Assembly (NCBI GenBank): GCA_002840095.1 | Contig: PGZL01000003.1 | Location: 62,001-126,000, forward strand | From: Gammaproteobacteria bacterium HGW-Gammaproteobacteria-1 | GTDB lineage: Bacteria; Pseudomonadota; Gammaproteobacteria; Thiohalomonadales; Thiohalomonadaceae | Length of the DNA: 64,000 nt | Direction: 5' to 3' | Shown here: piece by piece, positions 17,603 through 25,750 of the stretch | Numbering within the stretch: the first letter of the stretch is position 1 | Layout: each line of letters begins with the position of its first letter | The notes under the pieces: generated by a model | Told to the model about the DNA's origin: nothing | Databases searched by the model: none | What the model saw: only the letters and a program-made list of their open reading frames with translations | Made by a program: the position numbers and the translations under genes

Positions 17603-18564
17603 GCTACCTTACGGAATCCTTCATGCAGTTGCTGGGGCGTGCGCCGCGCAAGCCCAAAGCGGAAGAGTATACGCCGGAAGTGAAGCAGATCCATTTCTAT
17701 AAACGGGGCGAAAAGGTGGATCTGGAGGCGATACGCGCCGAGCATATGGGGCACAAGTCCCACAAGTGGCGCAACCGGCGCTGGGCTACGCTCATTTCCG
17801 TAAACCTTCTGTTTCTTGTTTCGTACTATTTCGACGTGCAATTGCTCGAAGGCGCTCTGACCGGCTCACGGTTCATCGGTTTCCACATGGCTGATCTCAA
17901 TTCGGCCCTGCAGGTGATGCTGGCATACAAGCATGTGGTCCTTAACCTCCTGATCGGTACCGTGACCATATTCGTTCTCTGGTTCCTGCTCGGCGGACGC
18001 ACCTTTTGTTCCTGGGTCTGTCCCTATCATTTTGTCGCAGAACTGGCGGAAAAGATCCATCTTAAGCTGGTGGAGCGCAAGCTGATTCGCAATCACGAAT
18101 TCCACCGCGGCGTACGCACCGTATTCTATGTGGTTTTCGCCGTCCTGGCAGTGGTCACCGGATACACCGTGTTCGAAACGGTTTCCCCCACGGGCATCCT
18201 GAGCCGTGCGGTTATCTATGGCGCCACACTCGCATTGGGCTGGGTTGCCTTCCTTTTGCTGTTCGAAATATTCTTTTCCCAGCGCGCCTGGTGTCGCTAT
18301 GTCTGCCCCATAGGCATGACCTACGGCGTGGTCGGATTGTTGTCGCCCCTGCGTGTTGTTTACAATGTCGAGGCGTGCAAGCATGAGGGTGAATGCCGCA
18401 AGGTATGTGAGGTTCCCCATGTGCTCGAACCGGTGATCAAGGGGCGCGCAACCGACGTAACGGTACCGATTGGGGCCGATTGCACGCGCTGTGGGTTGTG
18501 CATCGATGCCTGTCCGACCAGCTCGCTGCGTTATGAAATCCGGGGCTTGAACAAGGTGTTGTAA
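17599..18564 (+). CDS. nosH: NosH, NapH/CcoG-like membrane iron-sulfur protein
   Basis: A 321-residue membrane-bound ferredoxin expected to act with NosG as a quinol dehydrogenase. Four membrane helices are visible (around WATLISVNLLFLVSYYF, VLNLLIGTVTIFVLWFLL, VFYVVFAVLAVVTGYTVF and ALGWVAFLLLFEIFF). Two poly-cysteine motifs follow helices (CSWVCPY and WCRYVCPIGM). A C-terminal [4Fe-4S] motif CTRCGLCIDACP is preceded by an incomplete cluster (CKHEGECRKVC). The ATG at 17599 overlaps the nosG TGA. Confidence 0.9.
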   Translation: MSYLTESFMQLLGRAPRKPKAEEYTPEVKQIHFYKRGEKVDLEAIRAEHMGHKSHKWRNRRWATLISVNLLFLVSYYFDVQLLEGALTGSRFIGFHMADLNSALQVMLAYKHVVLNLLIGTVTIFVLWFLLGGRTFCSWVCPYHFVAELAEKIHLKLVERKLIRNHEFHRGVRTVFYVVFAVLAVVTGYTVFETVSPTGILSRAVIYGATLALGWVAFLLLFEIFFSQRAWCRYVCPIGMTYGVVGLLSPLRVVYNVEACKHEGECRKVCEVPHVLEPVIKGRATDVTVPIGADCTRCGLCIDACPTSSLRYEIRGLNKVL

Positions 18565-18565
18565 G

Positions 18566-18595
18566 ATGACCGTCGACCAGCGGGTGAGTGTGTGA
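18566..18595 (+). CDS. Possible 9-codon leader ORF before nosF
   Basis: ATG at 18566 opens MTVDQRVSV and stops at a TGA (18593-18595) that overlaps the nosF GTG start as GTGA. It has no strong ribosome binding site apart from the end of nosH and may be chance. It could couple nosF translation to the upstream gene, since nosF itself starts with GTG. Confidence 0.25.
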   Translation: MTVDQRVSV

Positions 18596-19443
18596 TAACC
18601 ATAAACGGGCTGTCAAAGAGGTTTCGTCGCACCGAGGTGTTGCGCGGCGTCGAGCTGAAGATCAATCGGGGCGAACGTATCGCCCTGATTGGCGCCAATG
18701 GTGCCGGCAAGACGACGCTGATTCGGTGTCTGCTCGGTGAATATACCCATGACGGAAGCATTTCCGTGGTCGGCATGAACCCCCGCCTGGAGCGGGAACA
18801 GGTTTTGGCCCATGTCGGATTCGTGCCGCAGTTGCCGCCCCCGCTCAAGATGCCGGTCTCGCAGCTGATGCGTTTTGCTGCGGATCTGTGCGGCTCCGAC
18901 GTCGACAGCATGAGGACTGTGGCGGCACGTCTTGGCCTGGATACGGACCGCATTGCGCGGCAGCCGTTCGTCAAACTCTCCGGTGGCCAGAAGCAGAAGT
19001 TGCTAATCAGCGTTGCCTTGGGGCGTAACGCCGATCTGCTCATCCTGGATGAACCGGCCGCCAATCTTGATCCCGAGGCGCGCCACAATCTGTTCCAGCT
19101 GTTGGCTGAACGACAGGAGCATGCCGTCATGCTCATCTCCAGTCATCGTCTCGACGAAGTAGCCGCCTTGGTCAACCGCGTGGTCGAGATGGATCAGGGA
19201 ACGATCACCCTGGATGATCGGGTGGCAGACGCTGTGGACATGGCGAGCGCCCTGCAATGCGAAATCCGCCTCAGTCGTGACGAACCGGCCTTTGCCAAGG
19301 CGATAGCCGATTGGGGCTTTGTTGCGGACGGTCTTTCGTGGCAGGGACGGGTAGCTGCGCCGGATCGACTGCGCTTCCTCGGCATACTGTCGCGCTATGC
19401 GGGAATACTGTCGGCCATCGAGATGCGGGAGAATGCACAATGA
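18592..19443 (+). CDS. nosF: NosF, ABC transporter ATP-binding protein
   Basis: Cytoplasmic ATPase of the NosFY transporter needed for NosZ copper-sulfur centre maturation. The 283-residue product has Walker A GANGAGKTT (about residues 35-43), the ABC signature LSGGQKQK (about 130-137), Walker B LLILDEPAANLDPEAR and the H-loop SSHRLDEV. The start is GTG at 18592; no ATG occurs in frame before the conserved N-terminus ITINGLSKRF. It overlaps nosL by four bases (ATGA). Confidence 0.92.
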   Translation: MITINGLSKRFRRTEVLRGVELKINRGERIALIGANGAGKTTLIRCLLGEYTHDGSISVVGMNPRLEREQVLAHVGFVPQLPPPLKMPVSQLMRFAADLCGSDVDSMRTVAARLGLDTDRIARQPFVKLSGGQKQKLLISVALGRNADLLILDEPAANLDPEARHNLFQLLAERQEHAVMLISSHRLDEVAALVNRVVEMDQGTITLDDRVADAVDMASALQCEIRLSRDEPAFAKAIADWGFVADGLSWQGRVAAPDRLRFLGILSRYAGILSAIEMRENAQ

Positions 19444-19946
19444 TCGCAAAGCCCCCAAGCCTGTCCCCCATCCTGGCGCTGGCGTTCCTGCTGGTCGCCT
19501 GTTCCGGCGATCCGGGAACCGGCCCGGTGGAAGTGAAATGGGATCGCGACGTGTGTGAGCGCTGCCGTATGGTGCTCAGCGACAGGCTGTATTCGGCCCA
19601 GGTGCGTGGTGGGCCGGCGGAGCAGAAAACCAAGGCCTATCGCTTCGACGACATAGGGTGTGCCATGTTGTGGCTGGAGCAGCAACCCTGGCGCGATGAT
19701 CCGCGTACCGAAATATGGGTCAACGATTACCGAACAGGAACCTGGATAGATGCCCGTACCGCCCATTATGTGAAAGATCGCATTACGCCCATGGCCTATG
19801 GTCTTGGCGCGCAGAGCGATCCAGTGCAGGGTGGCCTGAATTACGAGCAGGCACGGCAGCATGTTCATGTTGTAGAACAGCGTTTCAATTCGCCCGAGGC
19901 GTTGAATCAAGCGATTTCCCGCGAAGCCGTCCCCGCCGGACGCTGA
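19440..19946 (+). CDS. nosL: NosL, copper chaperone lipoprotein
   Basis: NosL is a periplasmic, membrane-anchored lipoprotein that supplies Cu(I) for NosZ assembly. The 168-residue product has a lipobox LLVAC (acylated Cys21) and the copper-binding motif CERCRM (Cys39, Cys42, Met44) that defines the family. It is followed by FDDIGCAMLWLEQQ, typical of NosL. The start at 19440 overlaps the nosF stop; longer upstream readings have no signal sequence. It lies between nosF and nosY, an order differing from clusters where nosL is last. Confidence 0.93.
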   Translation: MIAKPPSLSPILALAFLLVACSGDPGTGPVEVKWDRDVCERCRMVLSDRLYSAQVRGGPAEQKTKAYRFDDIGCAMLWLEQQPWRDDPRTEIWVNDYRTGTWIDARTAHYVKDRITPMAYGLGAQSDPVQGGLNYEQARQHVHVVEQRFNSPEALNQAISREAVPAGR

Positions 19947-19972
19947 ACGCGACCATAACCATAAGGCCTGTT

Positions 19973-20800
19973 ATGAAGCATCTTTGGCTGACTGCTCTCA
20001 CCGATGTCATCGAATCCTTGCGCGCGCGCTGGTTCATGACCTATACCGCCATTTTCGGCGGTATCGTTGTCCTGCTGTTTGTGTTTGGTTTGACGGAATC
20101 CCGCATCATGGGATTCACCGGTCTGACCCGCATCCTGGTGACCTATTTGCAGCTCACCATGGCCATCCTGCCCCTGTTCGTGCTGATAACCACCGTGCGC
20201 TCCGTCGCGGGTGATCGTGAGGCGGGTGTGTTCGAGTATCTGCTGTCGTTGCCGGTTGGGCTGGCGGCGTGGTATTGGGGGAAAGTGATCGGAAGATTTA
20301 CCGTAATCTTCCTGCCGGTGTTCCTGGCCATGACTGCGGCCCTTGTTTGGGGAATGGCACGAGGTGCCGACGTACCGTGGCATATTTATGGCTACTACAC
20401 GGTATTTCTGTTTGGCCTGTCATGGTGTTTTCTCGGCATAGGTATGCTGATTTCGTCCATGGCGCGCACGGCCGACGTTGCGCAGGGGGCCGCGTTCGTC
20501 GTGTGGCTTGCGCTGGTACTGTTTCTCGATTTGGTACTCCTTGGTGTCATGATACGCGAGCAGTTGCCGGCAGAGACGGCTGTGGCGATAGCATTGGTCA
20601 ATCCGTTGCAGGTATTTCGCACGGCCACCATGATGTTGTTCGACCCCCAGTTGGTGCTGCTGGGGCCTACGGCATTTGTTATTCTGGATAACTTCGGTGA
20701 AACCGGCTATCTGCTGTGGGCATCGATCTATCCGCTGTTATTGGGTACCACCTGTGCCGGCGTCGGCTATCTGCTGTTCCGGCGCGGCGATTTGCCATGA
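19973..20800 (+). CDS. nosY: NosY, ABC transporter permease
   Basis: Membrane subunit of the NosFY transporter that works with NosD on CuZ maturation. The 275-residue product has about six hydrophobic helices (e.g. TAIFGGIVVLLFVFGL, LQLTMAILPLFVLITTV and FLPVFLAMTAALVWGM). The family-typical segment RSVAGDREAGVFEYLLSLPV occurs near residues 80-100, characteristic of ABC-2 type NosY permeases. AAGGCC lies 6 bases before the ATG at 19973. A 26-base gap follows nosL. Confidence 0.92.
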   Translation: MKHLWLTALTDVIESLRARWFMTYTAIFGGIVVLLFVFGLTESRIMGFTGLTRILVTYLQLTMAILPLFVLITTVRSVAGDREAGVFEYLLSLPVGLAAWYWGKVIGRFTVIFLPVFLAMTAALVWGMARGADVPWHIYGYYTVFLFGLSWCFLGIGMLISSMARTADVAQGAAFVVWLALVLFLDLVLLGVMIREQLPAETAVAIALVNPLQVFRTATMMLFDPQLVLLGPTAFVILDNFGETGYLLWASIYPLLLGTTCAGVGYLLFRRGDLP

Positions 20801-20812
20801 CGGGAGTTGTGA

Positions 20813-21286
20813 ATGGCTCTTTCTGAACGCTGGTTGTGGGGTGCTGCCGCGGGGCTGGCTGTGGTCGTTGCCGCGCTGTTTGTTTTTCGCATGCAACAGA
20901 GCGACACGCAATTGCCTGTGGTCACGGCGGCCATCCCGCCATGTGATTTGCAACAGGGGCCGTGCAGTGCAGTCATCGAAGGGCTGGGGCCGGTAACGCT
21001 GACCATTGCACCGCGACCGATACCCCTGGTTGAACCGCTGGCGTTCAGCGTCGACGCAGGGTTGCCCGATGTCCGTAGCGTCGTGGTGGATTTCAGCGGC
21101 GTCGATATGAATATGGGTTACAACCGTTTCGTGCTGCCTGCAACGGGAAGCAATCGCTATGAAGGAGAGGGCATGCTTCCGGTGTGTGTACGCAATCGCA
21201 TGACTTGGGAGGCCAAGGTCATGATCGAGACGGCGAACCTCATGTACGTCGTGCCTTTCCGCTTCGATACCGTTGCCAGGCGTTGA
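20813..21286 (+). CDS. Uncharacterised membrane-anchored periplasmic protein in the nos operon
   Basis: A 157-residue protein I cannot assign to a named family. One N-terminal membrane anchor (WLWGAAAGLAVVVAALFVF, residues 7-25) precedes a periplasmic domain rich in beta-strand sequence. It has a cysteine pair CDLQQGPC (Cys44, Cys51), a Met-rich motif VDMNMGYN (Met99, Met101) and a further Cys125. The motif pattern resembles copper-handling periplasmic proteins. It lies 12 bases after nosY and 3 bases before the SCO gene, with GGGAG before its ATG. A role in copper delivery or SCO partnership is inferred only. Confidence 0.8.
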   Translation: MALSERWLWGAAAGLAVVVAALFVFRMQQSDTQLPVVTAAIPPCDLQQGPCSAVIEGLGPVTLTIAPRPIPLVEPLAFSVDAGLPDVRSVVVDFSGVDMNMGYNRFVLPATGSNRYEGEGMLPVCVRNRMTWEAKVMIETANLMYVVPFRFDTVARR

Positions 21287-21289
21287 CCC

Positions 21290-21877
21290 ATGAAGTTTCG
21301 GCTGTGGGCGGCGTCTGCCTCGCTGGTTTTGCTTCTTGCGGCACTGGTGGGTACTTTCTTTTGGCATCCCGCCGAGCAGGAAGAAAGCCCTCAGGGTGGC
21401 GGTTTCGTTCTCAATACAAATCAAGGAACGTTGCGCCTGGAGCAGCTGCGCAACAAGGTGGTCATACTCTATTTCGGCTACACCTGGTGTCCCGACGTAT
21501 GCCCCACCTCGCTGGCATTATTGGGCATGGCACTGCACAAGCTGGAACCTCGGGAGTTGGCGGTAATCCAGCCACTGTTCATCAGCGTCGATCCGGAGCG
21601 CGACACGGTGGAACGCCTGGCCGAATACACTGCCTACTTCCACCCCGCCCTAAAGGGAGCGACCGGTACGCCGCAACAGATTGCCGACCTTGCCCGGCGC
21701 TATGGCGTGGCTTATCGGCGAGAGGAGGGTGGGTCAGCCACGGACTATACCGTGGACCATTCTTCGTTAACCTTCCTGCTGGATCGGCAGGGGCAGATAG
21801 TCGAGGTGCTACCCCATGGCACGTCGCCGGACAAGATTGCTGCCGCCATCCGGAACGCCTTGGCTCTCCAACCCTAG
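21290..21877 (+). CDS. SCO1/SenC-family thioredoxin-fold copper protein
   Basis: A 195-residue protein with an N-terminal anchor (residues 5-24) and a thioredoxin-like domain. The SCO copper-binding residues are all present: CPDVC (Cys67, Cys71) and a His in TVDHSS (His157). The segments YFGYTWCPDVCPTS and FISVDPERDT are standard for the family. SCO proteins metallate or reduce CuA sites. As the last gene of the nos run, it probably serves the NosZ CuA centre, but cytochrome oxidase CuA cannot be excluded. A terminator hairpin follows. Confidence 0.92.
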   Translation: MKFRLWAASASLVLLLAALVGTFFWHPAEQEESPQGGGFVLNTNQGTLRLEQLRNKVVILYFGYTWCPDVCPTSLALLGMALHKLEPRELAVIQPLFISVDPERDTVERLAEYTAYFHPALKGATGTPQQIADLARRYGVAYRREEGGSATDYTVDHSSLTFLLDRQGQIVEVLPHGTSPDKIAAAIRNALALQP

Positions 21878-21878
21878 G

Positions 21879-21905
21879 TTCGCCCGTCGCGGGCGAAAGT
21901 TCTTT
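21879..21905 (+). terminator. Terminator hairpin between the convergent SCO and dihaem cytochrome genes
   Basis: TTCGCCCG-TCG-CGGGCGAA is a perfect 8-base-pair stem (21879-21897) followed by AGTTCTTTA. It lies between converging genes and could serve both directions, although the T-run is weak. Confidence 0.65.
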
Positions 21906-21918
21906 ACGCTGACGGCCC

Positions 21919-22596
21919 TTACTTAACGTCGTCGACCGTGGCAAGGAAGGCGAACATGTCCTGGATCTCGGGGTCGGTGAACAGGGTCAACAGTTCCACC
22001 GGATCAGACTCGTCATGGACACGCAGCCCTTTACGGTATTTGTCCACCTGTCGCAGCAGATATTTGGTGTATTGCCCGGCGAGCATCGGAACCTCCTGAT
22101 CTCTACCACCCCAGCCGTCGGTGCCGTGGCAGGAGCGGCATTCCTTGTTGTATAGCGAGCGTCCCTTTTCCGGGTCACCATCTTCCGTGCGCGGAATGTT
22201 GATTACCCGGCGTGTCAGCTGCAGACGCTCGAGTGGGTCAAAGGGCTTGCTTTCATCGATGGGGGGGAGCTGCGTCAGAAGTTCCAGGCGCGCCAGATAC
22301 TCGCTGACATCGTGTATGTCCTGTTCGGGGAAATCACGCTCGTTGACGTATTCGAGCATGGGCATGTTGTCCAGCTTGCGGCTGCGGAACAGGTACATCT
22401 GCTTCTTGATATAGGACGCCGGCTGGCCCGCGATGCGCGGATACTCGCCGTCTTTGCCGCCCTGGCCGAATTCGCCATGGCAACCGGCGCAGACTTCGTT
22501 GACCTCGCGACCGATGCGCAAGTCGAAGTCCTGTGCCGCCAGTGTGGGTGATATCAGGCAGCAGAACACGGCTGCCAGCTTCCAGGGACCACTCAT
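21919..22596 (-). CDS. Periplasmic dihaem cytochrome c (c4-like)
   Basis: A 225-residue exported dihaem cytochrome: signal peptide 1-21 (cleavage after TLAA) and haem sites CAGCH (Cys36/His40) and CRSCH (Cys153/His157). Each is followed by the c4-type pattern YPRIAGQPASYIKKQ or VPMLAGQYTKYLLRQ. It is convergent with the nos operon, yet has an FNR/DNR-type box (22670-22683) 74 bases before its ATG, suggesting common regulation with nosZ. The start at 22596 gives a proper signal peptide; the open frame runs further upstream without conserved sequence. It may carry electrons between Fcc, the quinol pool and NosZ, which is inference. Confidence 0.88.
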   Translation of the reverse strand: MSGPWKLAAVFCCLISPTLAAQDFDLRIGREVNEVCAGCHGEFGQGGKDGEYPRIAGQPASYIKKQMYLFRSRKLDNMPMLEYVNERDFPEQDIHDVSEYLARLELLTQLPPIDESKPFDPLERLQLTRRVINIPRTEDGDPEKGRSLYNKECRSCHGTDGWGGRDQEVPMLAGQYTKYLLRQVDKYRKGLRVHDESDPVELLTLFTDPEIQDMFAFLATVDDVK

Positions 22597-22669
22597 TGCA
22601 TAAACCCCAAAACCTGTACTGAATTTATCGGAATTGAATCTAGTATAGGCAGGGCGGGTGGGCAGGTGT

Positions 22670-22683
22670 TTGACGGATATCAA
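22670..22683 (-). promoter_or_regulatory. FNR/DNR-type box before the minus-strand dihaem cytochrome
   Basis: TTGACGGATATCAA on the plus strand, read TTGATATCCGTCAA on the minus strand, matches TTGAY-N4-RTCAA. It is the fourth such box in the block and lies 74 bases upstream of the ATG at 22596. Confidence 0.65.
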
Positions 22684-22710
22684 GATGGCCGGGAGAATGT
22701 TGTGGAAATG

Positions 22711-22736
22711 AAAACGGGGCCACTTGGCCCCGTTTT
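22711..22736 (-). terminator. Rho-independent terminator after fccB
   Basis: AAAACGGGGCCA-CT-TGGCCCCGTTTT is a perfect 12-base-pair stem with A- and T-runs on both sides, so it can end transcripts from either strand. It lies 20 bases after the fccB stop. Confidence 0.9.
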
Positions 22737-22756
22737 CGTTGCAACGCCGCTGTGGC

Positions 22757-24034
22757 TTAACCGAAGGTGTCAGCCGTGATGTTCTTGAACCACGAGTGGG
22801 CGTAGGCCACTTCGCGGCGCAAGGCCTCGTCCGAGGCATCGGCCGGGGTCAGACCGCCGGCACCCTTCACACCGGCGATGGCGCCATCTGCGCCGAGCTG
22901 ATAGACAGCTGCGACGGAGATGCCGTGCTCCGGGGTGATCAGGCTGTAGCAGGTGTTGACGTAGGCCGGCACCGGAGCTTCCATGCCGTTCAGCAGGGCA
23001 GCAACAGCTGCCGCGCAGACCTTGGCCTGGGAGTTGGCGGAGTAGCCGGACTTCGGCATCGCACCTGCGATGCTGGCATCACCGATGACATGGATGTTGG
23101 CGTGGATGGTGGACTCGAAGGTGCCCTGATTGATGGGGCACCAGCCCTTCTCGTTCACCAGGCCGGCCATGTGAGCGATCTTGCCGGCCTTCTGCGGCGG
23201 GATGATGTTCACGACGTCGCCCTTGTACTTGTCGACGGCGCCCTGCAGCGTACGGCTGCCGGCATCCAGCGACTCGATTTTGCCGCCGTTGGCTGCACTG
23301 ACCCACTCGATCATGTCGCCGTAGTGCTTCTTCCAGCCGGCCATGAACAGACCCTGCTTGGAGAACTTGTCCTTGGCGTCGAGGATCAGCACCTTGGACT
23401 TCGGCTTGTGCTTCTTCAGGTAGTTGGCGATCTGCGAGGCGCGCTCGTAGGGGCCGGGGGGGCAGCGGAACGGGTTCTCGGGCGGGGCGATGATTACGGT
23501 ACCGCCGTCCTTCATGTCCAGCAGCTGCTTGTGCAGGGTGACGGTCTGCGGGCCGGCCTTCCACGCGTGCGGAATGGATTCGGCAACCTTTTCGTCGTAG
23601 CCGCCGATGGCATCCCACTTGAAGTCGACACCGGGGGAAACGACGCAGCGGTCATAGGCGAAGGTCTGGCCGCCTGCCGTGGTGACCTTGCGTGCAGCGG
23701 CATCGATGCCGGTGACGGTGTCGTTCACCACAGTCACGCCGTGCTTGGCCAGGCCGCTGTAGTCGAACTTGATGGAGTCCATGGTGCGCTCGCCACCCAG
23801 CACTTCATTGCTCATGAAGCAGGTGTAGTAGTGCTTGTTCGGCTCAATCAGGGTGACTTCGATGGAGGAATCGGCGCGGCGCAGGTACTTGGCCACCGTT
23901 GCGCCACCGATACCGCCGCCTACCACCACCACTTTCTTGGTGGCGCCGAAGGCGATGTGCGGCAGACCGAGGGTGCCTACGGCAGCGGTGCCGCCGGCAA
24001 CTTTGAGGAAGTTTCTACGAGTAATATGCGTCAT
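22757..24034 (-). CDS. fccB: Flavocytochrome c sulfide dehydrogenase, flavoprotein subunit
   Basis: FccB oxidises sulfide in the periplasm with a covalently bound FAD and a redox disulfide, passing electrons to the FccA haems. The 425-residue precursor has a twin-arginine signal ([11 protein letters not shown], Arg6-Arg7) and an FAD-binding Rossmann motif [17 protein letters not shown]. It also has the conserved cysteine segments [14 protein letters not shown] and [14 protein letters not shown], and the C-terminal FCSD flavin-binding region ([17 protein letters not shown]). The start at 24034 has GAAGGGG 7 bases upstream. It follows fccA by 20 bases. SoxF is the near relative; the haem partner and length fit Fcc. 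Confidence 0.92.
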   Translation of the reverse strand: MTHITRRNFLKVAGGTAAVGTLGLPHIAFGATKKVVVVGGGIGGATVAKYLRRADSSIEVTLIEPNKHYYTCFMSNEVLGGERTMDSIKFDYSGLAKHGVTVVNDTVTGIDAAARKVTTAGGQTFAYDRCVVSPGVDFKWDAIGGYDEKVAESIPHAWKAGPQTVTLHKQLLDMKDGGTVIIAPPENPFRCPPGPYERASQIANYLKKHKPKSKVLILDAKDKFSKQGLFMAGWKKHYGDMIEWVSAANGGKIESLDAGSRTLQGAVDKYKGDVVNIIPPQKAGKIAHMAGLVNEKGWCPINQGTFESTIHANIHVIGDASIAGAMPKSGYSANSQAKVCAAAVAALLNGMEAPVPAYVNTCYSLITPEHGISVAAVYQLGADGAIAGVKGAGGLTPADASDEALRREVAYAHSWFKNITADTFG

Positions 24035-24054
24035 GTCTTGGCCCCTTCCCATTC

Positions 24055-24645
24055 TTATTTCTGGCTACCGTAGTAATGCACGAGCTGATCAAGGCTGTCG
24101 TTGCCGGCCTTCTTCAGCATCTCGTCAACCTTGGATTTCATCTTCTTCGGCATTTCACGGGAACCGCTGGTGAAGTCAGCAAGGCTGTAGCTCAGGTAGG
24201 GCATCATCTGGCCCGCCAGGATGCCGCCGTCCTCGGACACGCGGCCGCCTTCTTCATGGCACTTCTCGCAGTAGCGATCGTGCAGACGCTTGCCCGCCTT
24301 GGCCATCTTGCCGTCGGCGCCCTGGTCGACGCGCGTCAGCTTCTGCTCGGCAAAGTAACCGGCCATCAGCTTGATCTCTTCGTCGCTGTAGCCCTTGGCG
24401 ATGCGGCCCATGATGGTTGCCGGGCGCTTGCCTTCCCTGTAAGCCTGCATGGACTCGATGAAGTATTCGCCGTTTATGCCCGCGATGGAGGGCGTAGCCG
24501 GGCCATTGCTGGAACCGTCGGTGCCGTGACATCCGGCACAGGTGTTAGCCAGCATCGATGCGCTTGGGCCTGCCGCCATGGCGGCACTACCCAGGGCCAG
24601 ACCGCCTAGAACGATCGCGCCCTGCATGATTGTCTTGTATTTCAT
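24055..24645 (-). CDS. fccA: Flavocytochrome c sulfide dehydrogenase, dihaem cytochrome subunit
   Basis: A 196-residue dihaem cytochrome c, the partner of FccB. The signal peptide is residues 1-25. Haem sites are CAGCH (Cys36/Cys39/His40) and CEKCH (Cys126/Cys129/His130). The two-domain layout with [19 protein letters not shown] and a C-terminal [14 protein letters not shown] segment is that of FccA. AAAGGAGGTCCC before the ATG at 24645 is a near-perfect ribosome binding site and decides the start. It lies directly upstream of fccB. A palindrome TGTCAC-N4-GTGACA is found 57 bases before the ATG. Confidence 0.9.
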   Translation of the reverse strand: MKYKTIMQGAIVLGGLALGSAAMAAGPSASMLANTCAGCHGTDGSSNGPATPSIAGINGEYFIESMQAYREGKRPATIMGRIAKGYSDEEIKLMAGYFAEQKLTRVDQGADGKMAKAGKRLHDRYCEKCHEEGGRVSEDGGILAGQMMPYLSYSLADFTSGSREMPKKMKSKVDEMLKKAGNDSLDQLVHYYGSQK

Positions 24646-24701
24646 GGGACCTCCTTTGGTTTGCTTTTTTGTCGTCAACTACGCCTGTTACACCTACTAC
24701 A

Positions 24702-24717
24702 TGTCACACTGGTGACA
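24702..24717 (-). promoter_or_regulatory. Candidate operator before fccAB
   Basis: TGTCACACTGGTGACA is a perfect dyad (TGTCAC-N4-GTGACA) placed where a regulator of fccAB would bind. It resembles the CRP/FNR-family site layout but with different half-sites. The regulator is unknown. Confidence 0.5.
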
Positions 24718-24740
24718 CCCCAGTGATTCAGAAACCTTTT

Positions 24741-25706
24741 TCAGCGGGCGCTTGCCTGTTCCAGCAGCCGCACCGCTTCCTTGTGTTTGCCCGCGCGGGC
24801 CAGGCTCAGTGCGCTGGCACCGTTCTTGTCTTTCAGCGCGATGTTTGCGCCGCGCTCGAGCAGGACCTTGACCACCTTGGCGTGGCCGCCGGCAGCCGCC
24901 TCCATCAGGGGCGTGGTCCCGTTGGTATCTTGATGATCGATGGCTGCACCGCGTTCGAGCAGCAATTCGGTGGTATGTACGTGGCCGCTGCCGGCGGCCC
25001 AGGCGAGGGCGGCGGAGCCGTCGTCGCTGACGGCATGGATGTCCACGCCCTGGTCCAGCAACAGCCGTATGACGTGGAGGTGACCCTTGTCGGCGGCTAC
25101 CAGCAGTACATTGGCTCCGTCCTTGTTGCGCAGGTCGGTGTCCGCGCCGGCCGCCAGCAGCAGGCGCACGGCGGCGACGTTGTCCTTTTCGGCGGCAGTC
25201 ATCAGGGGAGTGTAGCCGTCTCGGTCCGAGACGTTGACGCTGGCGCCACGCTGCAGCAACAACTCAATGACTTCCAGATGACCGTAGCGGCTGGCGATGG
25301 CCAGTGCGTCCCAGCCGGCGCGGGTCTTGTCCTGCGTCCTCGCCCCGGCGTCCAGCAGTCGCCGCACCAGCGTCAGATCGCCCTGTTCTGCCGCGAAGGT
25401 CAGCGCGGTACACCCCACCTTGCTGCGGGCATTGACGTTGGCGCCGCGGGCGAGCAACAGCTCGACCACGTCATAGCTGTTCTCCTCGGCAGCGAACATC
25501 AGGGCGGATTTTCCGAAGGTGGTTTTGGAGTTGGGGTCGGCACCCTTGTCGAGCAGGCCGCGCACCTGCTCCAGGTCGCCGATGAGGGCCGCCTCGCGCA
25601 GCTCCGCATCGAGATCGCCGGCATGGGCCACCGCCGCCGTCAGCAGCAGGGCAAACAGAAGGAAATTCTTCACAGTGGTCATCCTGGGCATTGCACTGTT
25701 CTTCAT
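24741..25706 (-). CDS. Secreted ankyrin-repeat protein
   Basis: A 321-residue protein with a signal peptide (TTVKNFLLFALLLTAAVAHAG) and about eight consecutive 33-residue ankyrin repeats filling the rest. The consensus is visible as GYTPLMTAAEKDNVAAVRLLLAAGAD and GTTPLMEAAAGGHAKVVKVLL-type units. Such repeats mediate protein binding; in the periplasm they can act as scaffolds or protect redox enzymes. The start is uncertain: ATGs at 25706, 25691 and 25682, and a GTG at 25754 overlapping the upstream stop as GTGA, are all possible. It sits between a tetrahaem cytochrome and fccAB on the same strand. Its partner is not known. Confidence 0.85.
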   Translation of the reverse strand: MKNSAMPRMTTVKNFLLFALLLTAAVAHAGDLDAELREAALIGDLEQVRGLLDKGADPNSKTTFGKSALMFAAEENSYDVVELLLARGANVNARSKVGCTALTFAAEQGDLTLVRRLLDAGARTQDKTRAGWDALAIASRYGHLEVIELLLQRGASVNVSDRDGYTPLMTAAEKDNVAAVRLLLAAGADTDLRNKDGANVLLVAADKGHLHVIRLLLDQGVDIHAVSDDGSAALAWAAGSGHVHTTELLLERGAAIDHQDTNGTTPLMEAAAGGHAKVVKVLLERGANIALKDKNGASALSLARAGKHKEAVRLLEQASAR

Positions 25707-25750
25707 GTCCTGAAAGAAACTTTCATGAGCTGAGCGTACGGTGGCGCCAC

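Noticed and set aside
22724-24073. 449-codon plus-strand frame across fccB
   Set aside because: Antisense to a flavoprotein with clear FAD and FCSD motifs.
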